Shown here: positions 41,030 to 52,600 of the stretch, piece after piece
Numbering within the stretch: position 1 is the first letter of the stretch
How the letters are laid out: the number at the start of each line of letters is the position of its first letter
NCBI RefSeq assembly: GCF_002607735.1
Contig: NZ_NBVR01000013.1
Span: 1 to 62,260 of the forward strand
Direction of reading: 5' to 3'
Length of the DNA stretch: 62,260 bases
From: Proteus alimentorum
Lineage (GTDB): Bacteria > Pseudomonadota > Gammaproteobacteria > Enterobacterales > Enterobacteriaceae
The notes under the pieces: generated by a model
Databases searched by the model: none
Seen by the model: only the letters and a program-made list of their open reading frames with translations
What the model was told of the DNA's origin: nothing
Made by a program: the position numbers and the translations under genes

Positions 41030-41085
41030 ATAGATAGCTTAAATTCCTTTTAATACAGAGAGGCATTAAGTTATCTATTTTGTTT
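41030..41085 (+). terminator. Probable terminator of the cellulose locus
   Basis: ATAGATAGCTTAA (41030-41042) pairs with TTAAGTTATCTAT (41066-41078) with one G-T pair. The loop can form a further short stem, and TTTTGTTTA follows. The rest of the 310 bp gap (41008-41317) holds the distant inverted repeat listed next. Confidence 0.5.
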
Positions 41086-41099
41086 ATATTGATAGTGCT

Positions 41100-41192
41100 A
41101 AAAACATAACGTTCTAAAATATTTATATTTATTCGATTTTAATAAGCTAATTATGATTCGTTAGCTATATTTGTTTATAACGTTATGTTTTT
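41100..41192. repeat. 14 bp perfect inverted repeat upstream of the Mop gene
   Basis: AAAAACATAACGTT (41100-41113) is the exact reverse complement of AACGTTATGTTTTT (41179-41192), 65 bp apart. The ACATAACG/CGTTATGT halves resemble ModE operator halves, but their spacing and orientation do not fit a known ModE site. Confidence 0.5.
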
Positions 41193-41317
41193 AAATAACA
41201 AATAAACTTTAAACCATGATCTAAGAATAATTTATTTAATGATATTTATGCTAAAGTTACTCCAATAACTTGATAGTGTTATTAATATAATTTCTCATCA
41301 ACAATAGAGGTGGATAA

Positions 41318-41746
41318 ATGAAAGTTTCAGCACGCAATCAGTTAGTCGGTAAAGTTGTTGATATTATTGAAGGTGCCGTTAATAGCGAAGTCATTTTATC
41401 TTTAGCGCATGGTGAAAAACTGGCCACAATTATTACTAAAGAGAGTTGTGACAGTTTAAAGATCAAAAAAGAGGGTGAAGCAATTGCGATTATTAAAGCA
41501 CCATGGGTTGTATTAGCACTGCCTGATTGTGGCTTAAATTTCTCTGCACGTAACCAATTTGCAGGAAAAGTGACTCAAATCGTACAAGGTGCAGTGAACT
41601 CTACTGTTCATTTAGAAACAGCTAAAGGTTTAGAGCTGACTGCTGTGATTACAAATGAAAGTTTACAAGAAATGAAACTGGCAAAAGGCAGTGATGTTTT
41701 AGCGCTAGTGAAAGCATCAAGTGTGATTGTTGCAACACGCAAATAA
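41318..41746 (+). CDS. Two-domain Mop (molbindin/ModG-like) molybdate-binding protein
   Basis: The 142-residue cytoplasmic protein is a tandem duplication of the ~68-residue Mop/TOBE domain, with SARNQLVGKVVDIIEGAVNSEV at 3-24 and SARNQFAGKVTQIVQGAVNSTV at 75-96. Each repeat ends in a KAxxVVxA strand. Such proteins bind molybdate or tungstate and buffer it. The nearby formate dehydrogenase needs a molybdenum cofactor, which fits, but the gene is in its own transcription unit. AGAGGTGG lies before the ATG. Confidence 0.88.
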   Translation: MKVSARNQLVGKVVDIIEGAVNSEVILSLAHGEKLATIITKESCDSLKIKKEGEAIAIIKAPWVVLALPDCGLNFSARNQFAGKVTQIVQGAVNSTVHLETAKGLELTAVITNESLQEMKLAKGSDVLALVKASSVIVATRK

Positions 41747-41769
41747 TGGTACGTTTGTTTTTTTGAAAT

Positions 41770-41802
41770 AAAAAAGAGGCTAAATAGTTAGCCTCTTTCC
41801 TT
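41770..41802. terminator. Bidirectional terminator between the Mop gene and the LTA-synthase-like gene
   Basis: AAAGAGGCTAA and TTAGCCTCTTT form an 11 bp stem (41773-41783 with 41788-41798) around ATAG. The minus strand then has a strong T run, and the plus strand a weaker one. Confidence 0.85.
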
Positions 41803-41863
41803 TTGAAATTACTTATCTTTTGGGATTTATTATCCCGATCATCGTTTATCCAAGTAATAAAAA

Positions 41864-43513
41864 TTAATTATTTGTACTACCTGCGACTTTCAGTTTGTCA
41901 TAGATATAATTTTTATAGCTATTAACTAATTTCTCGTCTTCACAGTCATTTAATTTGCCTTCACATAAGTGGCGCATTTGAATGTTTGCTTTGTAGAAAG
42001 GAGATAATGGTAAACGAGCACGCTCTAAGATCATGCCCCCTAAGAAGCTAATATCAGTTAATTCACCCATGGTGATTGGCGCACCTTGCGATAGGTTATC
42101 TCTTAGGGTGAACTGAGTAATATATGCAGGATTATTAAAAGGTGACTGATAATTATTTAGCTCAATATTGGGTTGATGATCACCAAAATAGAGGAACATC
42201 GTCGGTTTTTCTCTTTGTGCAACAAAATTAGAGAAATCTTTAATTGCTGGATCACTGGTAATAATTTTTTCCATATAGTGGTTAAATTTACCCGGTGCAT
42301 TATTGCTTTCTGTATGACCTGTAATTTGGTACATATCTCTATGTGATTCATCATAAGGACCATGCTCATACATGGTTAATGAGAATATAAATAATGGTTT
42401 GTCAGTCCGCTTTTTCAGTACTTCTTCAACGTAACCCAGCATATCTACCGTTGATATTTTCCAGAGATTTTCCTCTAATGTTCCTGGGTAGCCAAGCTCT
42501 TGAGGTTGAATAATTTCATCAATTCCCATTTTTTCATAAGCGTAACCAGCATGGTAAGCACTACGATTAAACGGAGTGAGTAAAACCGTATAATAACCTT
42601 CAGCTTTTAATTGGCGGAATAAACTTTCATTCAGATTATCAACAACAAAATAGAATACGGAGTTTTTACGCGCACCAAAATCATCCGTATTTAACCCTGT
42701 TAATACAGAAAATTCAGAAAGCCAAGTACCACCACCAAAGGTTTGTACTCGTAAAGGGCTTTGCGCACTGACCCCTTCATCTTTTTGGAACATAAATAAA
42801 TCAGGCAGTGCAATATCTGTATCAAATTGATAAATATGAGGATTAACTGTCGATTCTTGTAATAAAACAACAATGTCAGGTTTTATGTCTGTCTGTGTTT
42901 CGGGTAATACGGTTTTTTTCGCTTGTTCAAGGAAGTAATCTGCACTTTCATTGAAATAAGGAGGGTGATAAGCCTTTTGATAGCCAGACATGATTAAATT
43001 AGTGACAGTACCTCGTCCTCCCGGAAGTGTACTTTCCCATTCAGCTTGCCATTTTTCTACGGTGAAATGGATTGTAGTAAATCCAATGATCACTAAAAGT
43101 AAGCTACTTATACGTAAGCCTAGGCGTGATTTCTTGGAAAAATGCCAAGCAATAGACATATTGATAAGAAGCCATATTAGCATCGCAATCAATGCAACAC
43201 CGGCTTCCCAATAATGACCTAATGTTCCTAAATTAGAGCTATCAAACGCCAAATCAAAGTCAGAGAACATTAATGTTTCTTTGTAATAATGGACTTTGAG
43301 TTGATTAATAAACTTAGTTATCAGGAAGAGTGTACCGGTGGTAATAACCGAAAATAAGACACGAGCTGATAAAATAAAGCAAAGAGAAAAAAGAATAAGA
43401 TAAGCACCGACTGAAAGAAGTGCAGTATAAATAAACGTTGATTTCTCAAAAATAATAAAGAGTGAGGCAATAAGAATAAGTGCAAGATAAGCACTTCCTA
43501 ATATTTTTTTCAT
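41864..43513 (-). CDS. LTA-synthase/sulfatase-fold membrane phosphotransferase
   Basis: This 549-residue protein has about five N-terminal membrane helices (1-155) and a periplasmic alkaline-phosphatase-superfamily domain (about 205-510). Likely metal and catalytic residues are the Glu in VVLLQESTVNP, the Thr in FGGGTWLSEFSVLTG, and Asp-His in YFGDHQPN. Relatives transfer phosphoglycerol or phosphoethanolamine to surface glycans (LtaS, OpgB) or act as sulfatases. It does not resemble BcsG despite being near the cellulose locus and of similar length. The substrate is unknown. Confidence 0.8.
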   Translation of the reverse strand: MKKILGSAYLALILIASLFIIFEKSTFIYTALLSVGAYLILFSLCFILSARVLFSVITTGTLFLITKFINQLKVHYYKETLMFSDFDLAFDSSNLGTLGHYWEAGVALIAMLIWLLINMSIAWHFSKKSRLGLRISSLLLVIIGFTTIHFTVEKWQAEWESTLPGGRGTVTNLIMSGYQKAYHPPYFNESADYFLEQAKKTVLPETQTDIKPDIVVLLQESTVNPHIYQFDTDIALPDLFMFQKDEGVSAQSPLRVQTFGGGTWLSEFSVLTGLNTDDFGARKNSVFYFVVDNLNESLFRQLKAEGYYTVLLTPFNRSAYHAGYAYEKMGIDEIIQPQELGYPGTLEENLWKISTVDMLGYVEEVLKKRTDKPLFIFSLTMYEHGPYDESHRDMYQITGHTESNNAPGKFNHYMEKIITSDPAIKDFSNFVAQREKPTMFLYFGDHQPNIELNNYQSPFNNPAYITQFTLRDNLSQGAPITMGELTDISFLGGMILERARLPLSPFYKANIQMRHLCEGKLNDCEDEKLVNSYKNYIYDKLKVAGSTNN

Positions 43514-43582
43514 ATCTCTTCCGAGTATAGTGATAAAGAATAAAGGGGATATTTTACAAATATTGTAGGCGATAACCTTAAA

Positions 43583-43608
43583 TAGGCTAAATAACTTTAT
43601 TTAGCCTA
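43583..43608 (-). terminator. Possible terminator after selB
   Basis: TAGGCTAAATA and TATTTAGCCTA make a perfect 11 bp stem with loop ACTT just downstream of selB on the minus strand; the U tract after it is short (ATTTAAGG). Confidence 0.5.
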
Positions 43609-43623
43609 AGTTAATATCTGTAT

Positions 43624-45486
43624 TTAGAATAACCCTTTGTCTCGTAAAATATGAAGATCTTTTTTGCGGCGAGTAAAACCAGTGCGGTCAAAATACTCTA
43701 AGATTTGTACGGCTAATTTACGCCCAACAGATAATTCATCACGGAAGTCGGCAGCAGTGACACTGCCATTACTCTCATTATATTTCACAATGATAGACGC
43801 AAATTTTTCTATTGATTGGTGTGTATAGTAGCGATCGGCAATAATCGGAATAATTAAACCTAATTGTGCCGCTTTGCGTAATAATGAGCGGATCACTTTC
43901 TCATCATTTTTCATTTCATTGGCTAGATCACGTACCCACCAAGGTTCGGATTGCTCAAAATAGACTTTAGCATTTTGCCATAGCGCATCTTGTTCTGGAG
44001 AAAAAGCAAGTCCATGGGTTGGAAGATGAAGCCAACCACGACTTTGGTTAATCGCACCTTCTTTACGTAATTGATCAATTAAGTAATAGACCAATTCATC
44101 ATGATAAGTCGGTAGTGCCATTCGTTTTAAACGAGAACGACCGACACCCATTTGATCATTATGTTGTTGGTGATATTCCTCAAGGGTATCGAGTAATTTC
44201 TGTTTTGCGTTATCAGCATTCTCTTTAGAAAGAATAACGCCAGCAACGCTAACAAGATCAAAGGTTTTTAATAACTGCGTCAACGCACTTTCAGTTAATT
44301 GCTGAGCCCAAGAAAACTGATTTAGAGAGAGTTCACCTTTTGGTAAACATAACGCTAAATTAGCACTGACACTGTCTGCATTATCAAGTTGGTGTAACCA
44401 AGCTAAAAATTCGGCTTGTCGTTTGCCTCTACGTGGCGAGTGCAAAGATAAGACTTTCGCTGCGGCTAAGGTGCGTTGAGCACTGATATCGCGCAAGATA
44501 AGTCTGTCGTTATCCACCAGCCAAAGGGGGTCATCAAGAATAAGCTCCGCTAACTGTGGTGTTTCATTAACATCATTTAAAAGAGCAACACGGCCCGTAA
44601 TATGACGTGTACCGTGGTGAATATGTACAGGCTGCCAATGTGTTAAAGGTTTATCCGCAATTAAACTGACTAATATTTTATGAGATTGATAGTTAGGTGC
44701 TTGAGAAAGCAACCAATCACCACGAGAGACGTTTTCTTTGCTGACATCACCTGTGATGTTAATTGCAATACGATGACCTGCACCAGCACTCTCTACGGGC
44801 TGATTTTGTGCATGTAAGGCTCTTATTCTTACGGGTTTATCTGCGCCTGTTAACCAAAAGGTATCACCAACAGAAATTTGTCCCGCAAGTGCGGTGCCTG
44901 TGACAACTAATCCTGCGCCTTTAATGCTAAAAACACGGTCTATTGCTAAACGAAAACGCTTATGCCATTGAGGGTGTTGTTGCTCTTGCTGATGCAGATT
45001 AACCAGATAGTGGCGAAGCGCTGAAATGCCCTCTCCAGAAGGGGCAGAGGTGACAAAAAAGTCAGGTTGTTGCCAGCCTAAATTGGCTAATACATCCATT
45101 GTTTGTGAACGCACTTCTTCAATTCGTTCTGGCGTAACGCGATCTGCTTTGGTGAGAATAACAGTAACTTGAGGACAGCCAGCAAGACGTAAAATAGAAA
45201 TATGTTCGATGGTTTGTGCCATAACGCCATCGTCACAAGCCACAATTAATAGCGCATGAGAGATCCCGCCGACACCTGAGAGCATATTTGAAAGGAATTT
45301 CTCATGACCGGGAACATCCACAAAACCAATTGAAGTTCCATCGTCTTGACGCCAATAGGCATAACCTAAATCAATGGTCATGCCTCGTTTTTTCTCTTCA
45401 GGTAAATGGGTAGTATCTACCCCAGTAAGGGCCTGTATAAGTGTGGTTTTTCCGTGGTCTACGTGACCTGCTGTCGCAAAAATCAT
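43624..45486 (-). CDS. selB: Selenocysteine-specific elongation factor SelB
   Basis: SelB is a GTPase that delivers Sec-tRNA(Sec) to UGA codons by binding the SECIS hairpin in the mRNA. It is 620 residues (614 in E. coli). The GTPase domain has [10 protein letters not shown] (about 7-16), [20 protein letters not shown] and TKAD. EF-Tu-like domains 2-3 follow, and then the C-terminal winged helices that bind SECIS (about 375-620). Its start overlaps the selA stop by four bases, so the two are translationally coupled. Confidence 0.95.
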   Translation of the reverse strand: MIFATAGHVDHGKTTLIQALTGVDTTHLPEEKKRGMTIDLGYAYWRQDDGTSIGFVDVPGHEKFLSNMLSGVGGISHALLIVACDDGVMAQTIEHISILRLAGCPQVTVILTKADRVTPERIEEVRSQTMDVLANLGWQQPDFFVTSAPSGEGISALRHYLVNLHQQEQQHPQWHKRFRLAIDRVFSIKGAGLVVTGTALAGQISVGDTFWLTGADKPVRIRALHAQNQPVESAGAGHRIAINITGDVSKENVSRGDWLLSQAPNYQSHKILVSLIADKPLTHWQPVHIHHGTRHITGRVALLNDVNETPQLAELILDDPLWLVDNDRLILRDISAQRTLAAAKVLSLHSPRRGKRQAEFLAWLHQLDNADSVSANLALCLPKGELSLNQFSWAQQLTESALTQLLKTFDLVSVAGVILSKENADNAKQKLLDTLEEYHQQHNDQMGVGRSRLKRMALPTYHDELVYYLIDQLRKEGAINQSRGWLHLPTHGLAFSPEQDALWQNAKVYFEQSEPWWVRDLANEMKNDEKVIRSLLRKAAQLGLIIPIIADRYYTHQSIEKFASIIVKYNESNGSVTAADFRDELSVGRKLAVQILEYFDRTGFTRRKKDLHILRDKGLF

Positions 45487-46874
45487 AGTAAAAGTGCCTG
45501 TATTAATGCATTTTCATCCTCAAGACAGCGCAGATCAAGCCACAGGCGACCATCAGTAATTCGACCAATAATCGGCTTTTCTAAATTACGCCAATGCGCA
45601 GCTAACGCATCTAATTGGCTACCTTTTCCATCTTTGGCTTCAAAGGTAAGTGCTGCACTCGGTAAACTTTCAATAGGTAACGAACCACTGCCTATTTGAG
45701 AAGCACATGAGGATATCGTGATATGGTAGTTATCCCCATAATATGCCTGAAAATGAGGCAATAACCGTTGCGCCATATCATTAATTTCTGTTTGTGTCCG
45801 AGTTAACAAACGTAATGTCGGAATTTCAACAGCCATTTTTTCAGGTTGCTGATAAAGGCGTAATGTGGCGCCTAAAGCCGCTAATGTCATTTTATCAACC
45901 CGTAATGCACGCTTTAAAGGATGGCGTTGAATCGCCTCAATCCACACTTTTTTACCTAAGATTATTCCCGCTTGAGGACCACCTAATAATTTATCACCAG
46001 AGAAGGTAACAAGATCGATACCTTGTTGCAGATAATCTTGAGGCATTGGCTCTGAAGGTAAACCTAAGGCGGCTAAATTCGTCATTGAGCCACTGCCTAA
46101 ATCAATAGCGGTGGGTAAGTTTACCTCTTTACCTAGTGCGGCAAGCTCGTCGCCATGTACTTCTGCTGTAAAGCCTTGAATACAATAGTTGCTAGTATGA
46201 ACTTTCATTAGCAGACCCGTATTTTCATTAATGGCGTTACGATAATCTTTAAGATGAGTACGGTTTGTTGTTCCCACTTCTTTGAGTGTACAGCCAGCTT
46301 GCGTCATCACATCAGGGATACGAAAAGCACCGCCAATCTCGACTAGTTCACCACGAGAAACCACAACCTCTTTATTGGGGGCAACCGTTGCGAGCATCAG
46401 TAAAACGGCTGCTGCGTTGTTATTAACGATACAGGCATCTTCTGCGCCTGTTAACTCACATAACAAATCAGCAATAGCGCGATCACGGTGTCCTCTTGAA
46501 GCACCATCAAGAGAATACTCTAAGGTCGCTGGTGAGCGCATAACTTGGCTAACGGCTTCAATGGCCGATTCTGCCATTAATGCACGCCCTAGATTAGTGT
46601 GTAAAACGGTACCTGTTAAATTGAAAACAGGTTTAATCGAGGATTTTCGTTGTAATGTAATGCGATTTTTTAATTCATCAGCCCAATGTTTATGCCATGG
46701 TGGTAACTGGTTTTCTTGACGAATAATGATACGCGCTTCTTCTTGTAACTTTCGTAAATGCTCTGCAATAAATGTCTGACCATAAGAAGCCGCTAGGGCT
46801 TGAATGTCTGCTTGGTGCAGTAACTTATCAATAGACGGTAATTGGCTATAAAGTGAGCGCGTATCATTTGTCAT
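45483..46874 (-). CDS. selA: L-seryl-tRNA(Sec) selenium transferase SelA
   Basis: SelA, a PLP enzyme forming a decamer, turns Ser-tRNA(Sec) into Sec-tRNA(Sec) with selenophosphate. It is 463 residues, the same as E. coli. The PLP lysine is in [14 protein letters not shown], and other family blocks are [18 protein letters not shown] and [11 protein letters not shown]. It lies 15 bp after fdhE and overlaps selB. In E. coli selAB is far from the fdo genes, so this linkage to the selenoenzyme is notable. Confidence 0.96.
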   Translation of the reverse strand: MTNDTRSLYSQLPSIDKLLHQADIQALAASYGQTFIAEHLRKLQEEARIIIRQENQLPPWHKHWADELKNRITLQRKSSIKPVFNLTGTVLHTNLGRALMAESAIEAVSQVMRSPATLEYSLDGASRGHRDRAIADLLCELTGAEDACIVNNNAAAVLLMLATVAPNKEVVVSRGELVEIGGAFRIPDVMTQAGCTLKEVGTTNRTHLKDYRNAINENTGLLMKVHTSNYCIQGFTAEVHGDELAALGKEVNLPTAIDLGSGSMTNLAALGLPSEPMPQDYLQQGIDLVTFSGDKLLGGPQAGIILGKKVWIEAIQRHPLKRALRVDKMTLAALGATLRLYQQPEKMAVEIPTLRLLTRTQTEINDMAQRLLPHFQAYYGDNYHITISSCASQIGSGSLPIESLPSAALTFEAKDGKGSQLDALAAHWRNLEKPIIGRITDGRLWLDLRCLEDENALIQALLL

Positions 46875-46889
46875 GCTAATACCTAATTA

Positions 46890-47810
46890 TTATTCATTTG
46901 GGAACAGGAATGGATTAATGCTACTACGAGCAAAGCCTTCTTCTTCCATTTTTGCATCAAGAACAATAGACGCTAAATCGTCAGCGACAGCATCCACATT
47001 GGCATCTTTTTCTTGATATAAAATTTTCAGATAACTTCCACAATCACCACAGCTTTCTGCTTTCACTGGGGCATTTTCGCTGTCTAAAGACCAGTAATTT
47101 AATTTACCTGTTAATTCACAGTTGGTGCATTTAATGCGTACAACATGCCACTGTGTTTCACATAAATTACAGTGTAAATAGCGTAAACCTTGTGTTGTGC
47201 CGATTTGTACCATGCTTGCCACCGGCATACTGTTACAAACTGGGCAAAATTGACGATTTTCACCGTATTCTGTTTTAGCCTTACCCGGAATATTCGCCGC
47301 TAATTGTGCCCAGTAAAGAGACAATGCTGCCCAAATAAAGACAGATTTATCGGCTGAGACTTTTGAATATTCATCATTAAGTAGTGCCGTTGCCATCTCT
47401 TCTAATTCAGTTTCAGACGCTTTAGCGAGATTTTCTAAAGTGATAGTGGCACTTTCAGGCACAACTGGACGTAATTCAGCAATAATCGAGGCTAATAAAG
47501 CATGCCAATGTTTACTGCGTTTGAACGTTTTTCTATCTAAAGGCGCTACACCAACTTGCTGCGTAAGGAGTGGGGCAAGATCGACAACTAATGGGTTGTC
47601 ATGAAGTGCTTTTTCTTGCGCTTTGACAATTTCTGCCGCAAATTCAAGGTAGTCCGCGAAAGGATTATCTTTTGCCAGCGTTTGAAAACGTTCAGCACGA
47701 CGCTGATAAAGGTTTTTCAGATTAGGGAATAATACGGGTGGAATAAAACTAATTCCTTTTTCTGATTGCTCTTTACCTAATTGCTCTTTAGGAACGATGC
47801 GAATACTCAT
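46890..47810 (-). CDS. fdhE: Formate dehydrogenase accessory protein FdhE
   Basis: FdhE is a cytoplasmic, iron-binding, rubredoxin-like factor that helps mature the respiratory formate dehydrogenases before Tat export. It is 306 residues (309 in E. coli). Four CxxC motifs lie in the C-terminal half: CPVC, CNLC, CTNC and CGDC. It follows fdoI across a 208 bp gap with a terminator, and leads directly into selA-selB. Confidence 0.95.
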   Translation of the reverse strand: MSIRIVPKEQLGKEQSEKGISFIPPVLFPNLKNLYQRRAERFQTLAKDNPFADYLEFAAEIVKAQEKALHDNPLVVDLAPLLTQQVGVAPLDRKTFKRSKHWHALLASIIAELRPVVPESATITLENLAKASETELEEMATALLNDEYSKVSADKSVFIWAALSLYWAQLAANIPGKAKTEYGENRQFCPVCNSMPVASMVQIGTTQGLRYLHCNLCETQWHVVRIKCTNCELTGKLNYWSLDSENAPVKAESCGDCGSYLKILYQEKDANVDAVADDLASIVLDAKMEEEGFARSSINPFLFPNE

Positions 47811-47961
47811 AACGTTCTATCTTCCTATTATCATAAATTTTAGAGTGAATACCCACAGGGTTTGGCTTCAGAATAAATCAAAAGCAAACATGAAGCCATG
47901 ACAGTGGGTAATAATAGCGTGATTTTATTGTTTTTTTACGTCTTAAATGCGGGCGTAAATT

Positions 47962-47997
47962 GAATAAAAAACGGAGGCTGATCAAGCCTCCGTTTGT
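47962..47997 (-). terminator. Terminator after fdoGHI
   Basis: AAACGGAGGCT and AGCCTCCGTTT form an 11 bp GC-rich stem with loop GATCA (47969-47995). On the minus strand it is followed by TTTTTTATT. It ends or attenuates fdoGHI transcription before fdhE, which thus may have its own promoter. Confidence 0.85.
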
Positions 47998-48018
47998 TCA
48001 GAAATACACTTTAGGGCA

Positions 48019-48675
48019 TTATTTCTGTGACTGCTTTTCGGCTTCTTTTTTCTCTTCTTCGAGAATTTCACGATACCAACGAGGATGGTGCTTTTTAGCC
48101 CAACCACGAGTTACCCAGCCTTCAATCATGCTACGAATTGAACCTTTCACCCAGAATGCCGCATAAGCGTGAACCAATACGGTGATTATCAGTAAGATGG
48201 CTGATAATGAGTGAACTAATAAGGCAATTCTAATCACTGGGATTGAAAAATACTCTGCGAAATAAGGGCGCCAAATGATAACACCACTGACCGTCAGTAA
48301 GATCAGACTGAGACTTAATGTCCAGTAGATCCCTTTCTGACCAAGGTTGTAGTGACCAATATCACCCGCTTCTTCATTTTGCAGTACTTTATGAATATTT
48401 TTAGCCCAGACTAAGTCATCTTTATCGATAAAGTTGTGCTTCAGATATCTGAAGAACATAAAGATAAAGAGGAACGCCATCACGCTACCCACGAATGGGT
48501 GTAATAAGCGCGACAGTTCTGGTGTTCCTAAAATATTCATGAACCAGTTCAGAGATGGGAAGAAGAAACCCAAGCCGCTGATCGCTGTGAACAGAAAGAC
48601 AATCACAACGACCCAGTGGTTTATACGCTCTGACGCGGTATGGCGAAGAATTTTATCACCTTTCTTCTTCATCAT
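48019..48675 (-). CDS. fdoI: Formate dehydrogenase-O cytochrome b556 subunit (gamma)
   Basis: FdoI anchors the complex in the inner membrane and passes electrons to quinone through two b haems. It is 218 residues (211 in E. coli), with four membrane helices and haem-ligand histidines in [20 protein letters not shown], and the later helix [21 protein letters not shown]. The start overlaps the fdoH stop as ATGA, with Shine-Dalgarno AGGAGGAG. A second ATG follows immediately. The C-terminal tail is charged and longer than in E. coli. Confidence 0.94.
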   Translation of the reverse strand: MMKKKGDKILRHTASERINHWVVVIVFLFTAISGLGFFFPSLNWFMNILGTPELSRLLHPFVGSVMAFLFIFMFFRYLKHNFIDKDDLVWAKNIHKVLQNEEAGDIGHYNLGQKGIYWTLSLSLILLTVSGVIIWRPYFAEYFSIPVIRIALLVHSLSAILLIITVLVHAYAAFWVKGSIRSMIEGWVTRGWAKKHHPRWYREILEEEKKEAEKQSQK

Positions 48676-49610
48676 TTCTGCTCCTCCTTATTCACAGAGG
48701 TCTGTGTTTTAGAAGATGCTTCCATCTCTTTGAGTGCTTCTTCTTCATCTTCTTCAGTTGTACGGTTTGGACCGACACCTAAATAGTGGAAAATAGCACC
48801 CGCGAAGGTTGCGGCAAAACCAACAGCAGCCAATGGTTTCCAGATACCTTTCCAGAATTTAACGGTAGAGCTAATTTCAGGGTTTTCTGGTAAACCGTGG
48901 TACAGATTTGGTTTGTCAGCATGATGGAGAACATACATTACGTGTGTACCACCCACGCCTTGTGGATCATAAAGACCTGCATTGTCGTAACCACGAGTTT
49001 GCAGTTCAGAAACACGCTCACTAGCAAGATTGATCATGGCTTCTTTCGAACCAAAATGAATCGCACCTGTTGGGCAGGTTTTCACACATGCAGGCTCTTG
49101 ACCGACTTCTACACGGTCAACACATAACGTACATTTGTAAGCACGGTTATCTTCTTCATTAATGCGAGGCACATCAAAAGGACAACCCGCGATACAATAA
49201 CCACAACCAATACAGTGTTCTGATTGGAAATCAACAATACCGTTAGCGTATTGAATGATTGCACCTTCTGCTGGACAGGCTTTTAAACAGCCAGGATCAG
49301 CACAGTGCATACAACCATCTTTACGAATTAACCACTCTAGTTTGCCGTTCTCTTCCACTTCAGAGAAACGCATTACTGTCCATGATTTTGCTGTTAGGTC
49401 AGTTGGGTTATCGTAAACACCTACGTTAGTGCCAATTTTATCGCGAATATCGTTCCATTCAGAACAAGCAACCTGACAGGCTTTACAGCCGATACAGGTT
49501 GTTACGTCGATAAGTTTTGCCACTTCTTCCTTGTAATCCCGCACCTTAGGCGCGGGAGTGAGGGAATTGGTAGCAGAGCGACGAATAATGTCTTGGGATT
49601 GCAGTGACAT
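48672..49610 (-). CDS. fdoH: Formate dehydrogenase-O iron-sulfur subunit (beta)
   Basis: FdoH carries electrons from the catalytic subunit to cytochrome b. It is 312 residues (300 in E. coli), with four [4Fe-4S] motifs: [35 protein letters not shown] and [10 protein letters not shown]...ACVKTC. One C-terminal membrane helix ([20 protein letters not shown], about 258-277) anchors it. The C-terminus is extended and rich in Glu and Lys. Confidence 0.96.
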   Translation of the reverse strand: MSLQSQDIIRRSATNSLTPAPKVRDYKEEVAKLIDVTTCIGCKACQVACSEWNDIRDKIGTNVGVYDNPTDLTAKSWTVMRFSEVEENGKLEWLIRKDGCMHCADPGCLKACPAEGAIIQYANGIVDFQSEHCIGCGYCIAGCPFDVPRINEEDNRAYKCTLCVDRVEVGQEPACVKTCPTGAIHFGSKEAMINLASERVSELQTRGYDNAGLYDPQGVGGTHVMYVLHHADKPNLYHGLPENPEISSTVKFWKGIWKPLAAVGFAATFAGAIFHYLGVGPNRTTEEDEEEALKEMEASSKTQTSVNKEEQK

Positions 49611-49621
49611 AATTTATCTCC

Positions 49622-52600
49622 TTACACCTTTTCCACATTAACAAGGAACGCTTTAAACTCAGGCGTTTGTGTATTCGCATCACCAACGAATGGCGTTAAC
49701 GTATTCGCAATAAAGCCTTTCACAGCAACACCTTCAAAGCCCCAGTGAATAGGAATACCAATGGTATCCACTTTGCGCCCATCAACATCAAGGGTTCTAA
49801 TACGTTTAGTGACCACCGCTTTCGCTTTGATATAACCACGTTTTGAGCTGACTTTAACGGTATCGCCTTGAACAATGCCTTTTTCTGCGGCTAAACGCTC
49901 ACCAATCTCAATAAATTGTTGTGGCTGAATAATCGCATTTAAGCGCGCGTGTTTAGTCCAGAAGTGGAAATGTTCTGTCAGACGATAAGTTGTACCGACA
50001 TATGGGAAATCTTCTGCTTTACCCATCTCTTTCCAGTCATCTTTAAAGATACGCGCTGCTGGGTTTGAAACCACATTTGGATGCAGTGGGTTAGTCCCCA
50101 ATGGTGTCTCAATTGGCTCATAGTGTTCAGGGAATGGACCTTCTGCCATCTTATCGATAGCAAATAGACGTCCCATACCTTCCGGCTGCATAATAAATGG
50201 ACCAACATCAGAACCCGGTGCAGCGTTACTATAGTCAGGTACATCAATACCTGTCCATTTGCTGCCATCCCATTCGATTAATTTACGTTTAGGATCCCAT
50301 GGTTGACCTTGTGGGTCTGCCGATGCGCGGTTATAAATAATGCGACGGTTAAGAGGCCATGCCCATGCCCAACCTAATGTATTACCCAATCCTGATGGAT
50401 CGGAGTTATCACGGTTAGCCATTTGGTTGCCTTTCTCTGTCCAGCTACCTGCGAAGATCCAACAGCCACTTGCTGTTGTACCATCATCACGTAACTGAGC
50501 GAACGAGCTAAGCAGTTGACCTTTTTTCAGAATGATATTGCCATCAGCGTCTTTTAAATCGGCTAATGCTCTACCATTACTTTCTTGTGCAACTTCTGCA
50601 GATGTTGGATTATCAGGATCAAAGTAATCCCAAGTCATATTCAACACCTGTTCTGGCATCGCTCCGCCTTCTTCTTTATAGAGCTGGCGTAAACGATGGA
50701 AAATACCCGATAAAATCTCAGCATCAGGGATAGCAATACCTGGGGCATCAGCACCTTTCCAGTGCCATTGTAACCAGCGACCAGAGTTAACGATAGAGCC
50801 GTCTTCTTCTGCGAAACAGGTTGTCGGCAGACGGAAAACTTCTGTCTGAATATCGGCTGTTTTAACGTCGTTCTCTTCACCATGGTTCTGCCAGAAACAC
50901 GAAGTTTCAGTGTTTAGTGGATCCATGGTGATAAGGAATTTCAGTTTTGATAATGAACGAATAACTTTGTTCTTATTCGGGAATGATGCCACTGGGTTAA
51001 AGCCTTGGCAGAGATAGCCGTTGACTTCACCTTTATCCATCATGTCGAAGTATTGTAGAACGTCGTAAGGTTTGTCCCACTTAGGTAACAGTGAGAAGCC
51101 CCAATCATTATCACGTTGAGCATTATCACCATAGAATGTCTTCATCATACTGACGAAGAATTTAGGATAATTGCCCCAGTAGTTAACTTGTCCCGGTACT
51201 GTCGCTTTTGGCGTATTCGCCGCTAAGTAGGTTTCTAATGAAGTCTGCTTTTCAGAAGGCAGCGTCATATAACCAGGTAAGCTTTGCGATAATAGACCGA
51301 GGTCAGTTAAGCCTTGAATATTGGAGTGACCACGTAGTGCGTTAACACCGCCACCAGCCATACCCATATTACCTAACAGTAATTGGATCATTGCCATGGT
51401 ACGAATGTTTTGAGCACCAACAGTATGTTGAGTCCAGCCTAATGCATACAGGAAAGATGCTGTTTTATCTTTCGCTGCTGTTTCAGCAATATATTCACAG
51501 ACTTTTAAGAAATCATCTTTTGGTGTACCACAAATCTGAGTCACCACATCTGGCGTGTAACGGCTAACGTGTTGTTTTAACAGATTCCAGACACAACGAG
51601 GATGTTGTAATGTGGTGTCGCGTTTTGCGAAACCATTTTCATCCATCTCGTAGTTCCAAGTGGTTTTATCGTATTTACGTTTTTCTGCATCATATCCGCT
51701 GAATAAACCATCATCAAAATGATAGTCTTCACGGACAATCAAGCTCGCATTGGTATAAGCCTCAACGTATTCTTTTTGATATTTCTTATTTTCGAGCAGA
51801 TATAAGATAACGCCCGATAAGAACGTAATATCAGTACCAGAACGGATAGGCGTATAGAAATCCGCAACAGCCGCAGTACGGGTGAAGCGAGGATCAATAA
51901 CAATGAGCTTGGCGTTATTATGGATTTTAGCTTCCATCGCCCAGCGGAATCCCACAGGGTGTGCTTCTGCCGCATTACCGCCCATAACGACGATAAGGTT
52001 GGCATTTTTCATATCAACCCAGTGGTTGGTCATCGCACCGCGACCAAATGTTGGAGCAAGACTTGCTACCGTTGGTCCGTGTCAGACACGCGCTTGGTTA
52101 TCGACAGCCAGCATCCCAAGCGCTCTTGAGAATTTCTGAGTTAAAAACCCAGTTTCATTGCTTGCTGCAGAGGCGCAAAGCATACCCGTTGTTAACCAAC
52201 GGTTGACTTCTACACCTTCTTTATTGAATTTCTGGAAGTTGGCATCGCGGTCTTTTTTGATTAAGCGCGCAATACGATCAAACGTTTCTTCCCATGAGAG
52301 TTTTACCCATTTATCCGAGCCGGGTGCACGGTATTCTGGGTGTTTTAAACGACCTTCACTGTGGATGAAATCCACAAGACCAGCACCTTTAGGGCATAAT
52401 GCACCGCGGTTTACTGGATGGTCTGAGTCACCTTCAATATGGAATATCGTTTCTTTTGCGTTTTTTGCGCCATCGCCCAGACTATACATTAATAGTCCAC
52501 AACCGACAGAACAGTACGTACAGGTATTGCGGGTTTCGCGGGCTCTCAGTAATTTATACTGACGTGAGCCAGCTAGCGCAACTGCTGGTGCAAAACCGAG

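Noticed and set aside
41864-43513. LTA-synthase/sulfatase-fold protein as BcsG (cellulose phosphoethanolamine transferase)
   Set aside because: Similar length and near bcs, but the motifs (FGGGTWLSEF, YFGDHQPN) and membrane layout fit LtaS/OpgB-like enzymes rather than BcsG, it is on the opposite strand, and bcsE/bcsF are absent.
49622-52033. Separate 803-residue formate dehydrogenase gene
   Set aside because: It is the part of fdoG downstream of the selenocysteine UGA, not a gene of its own.
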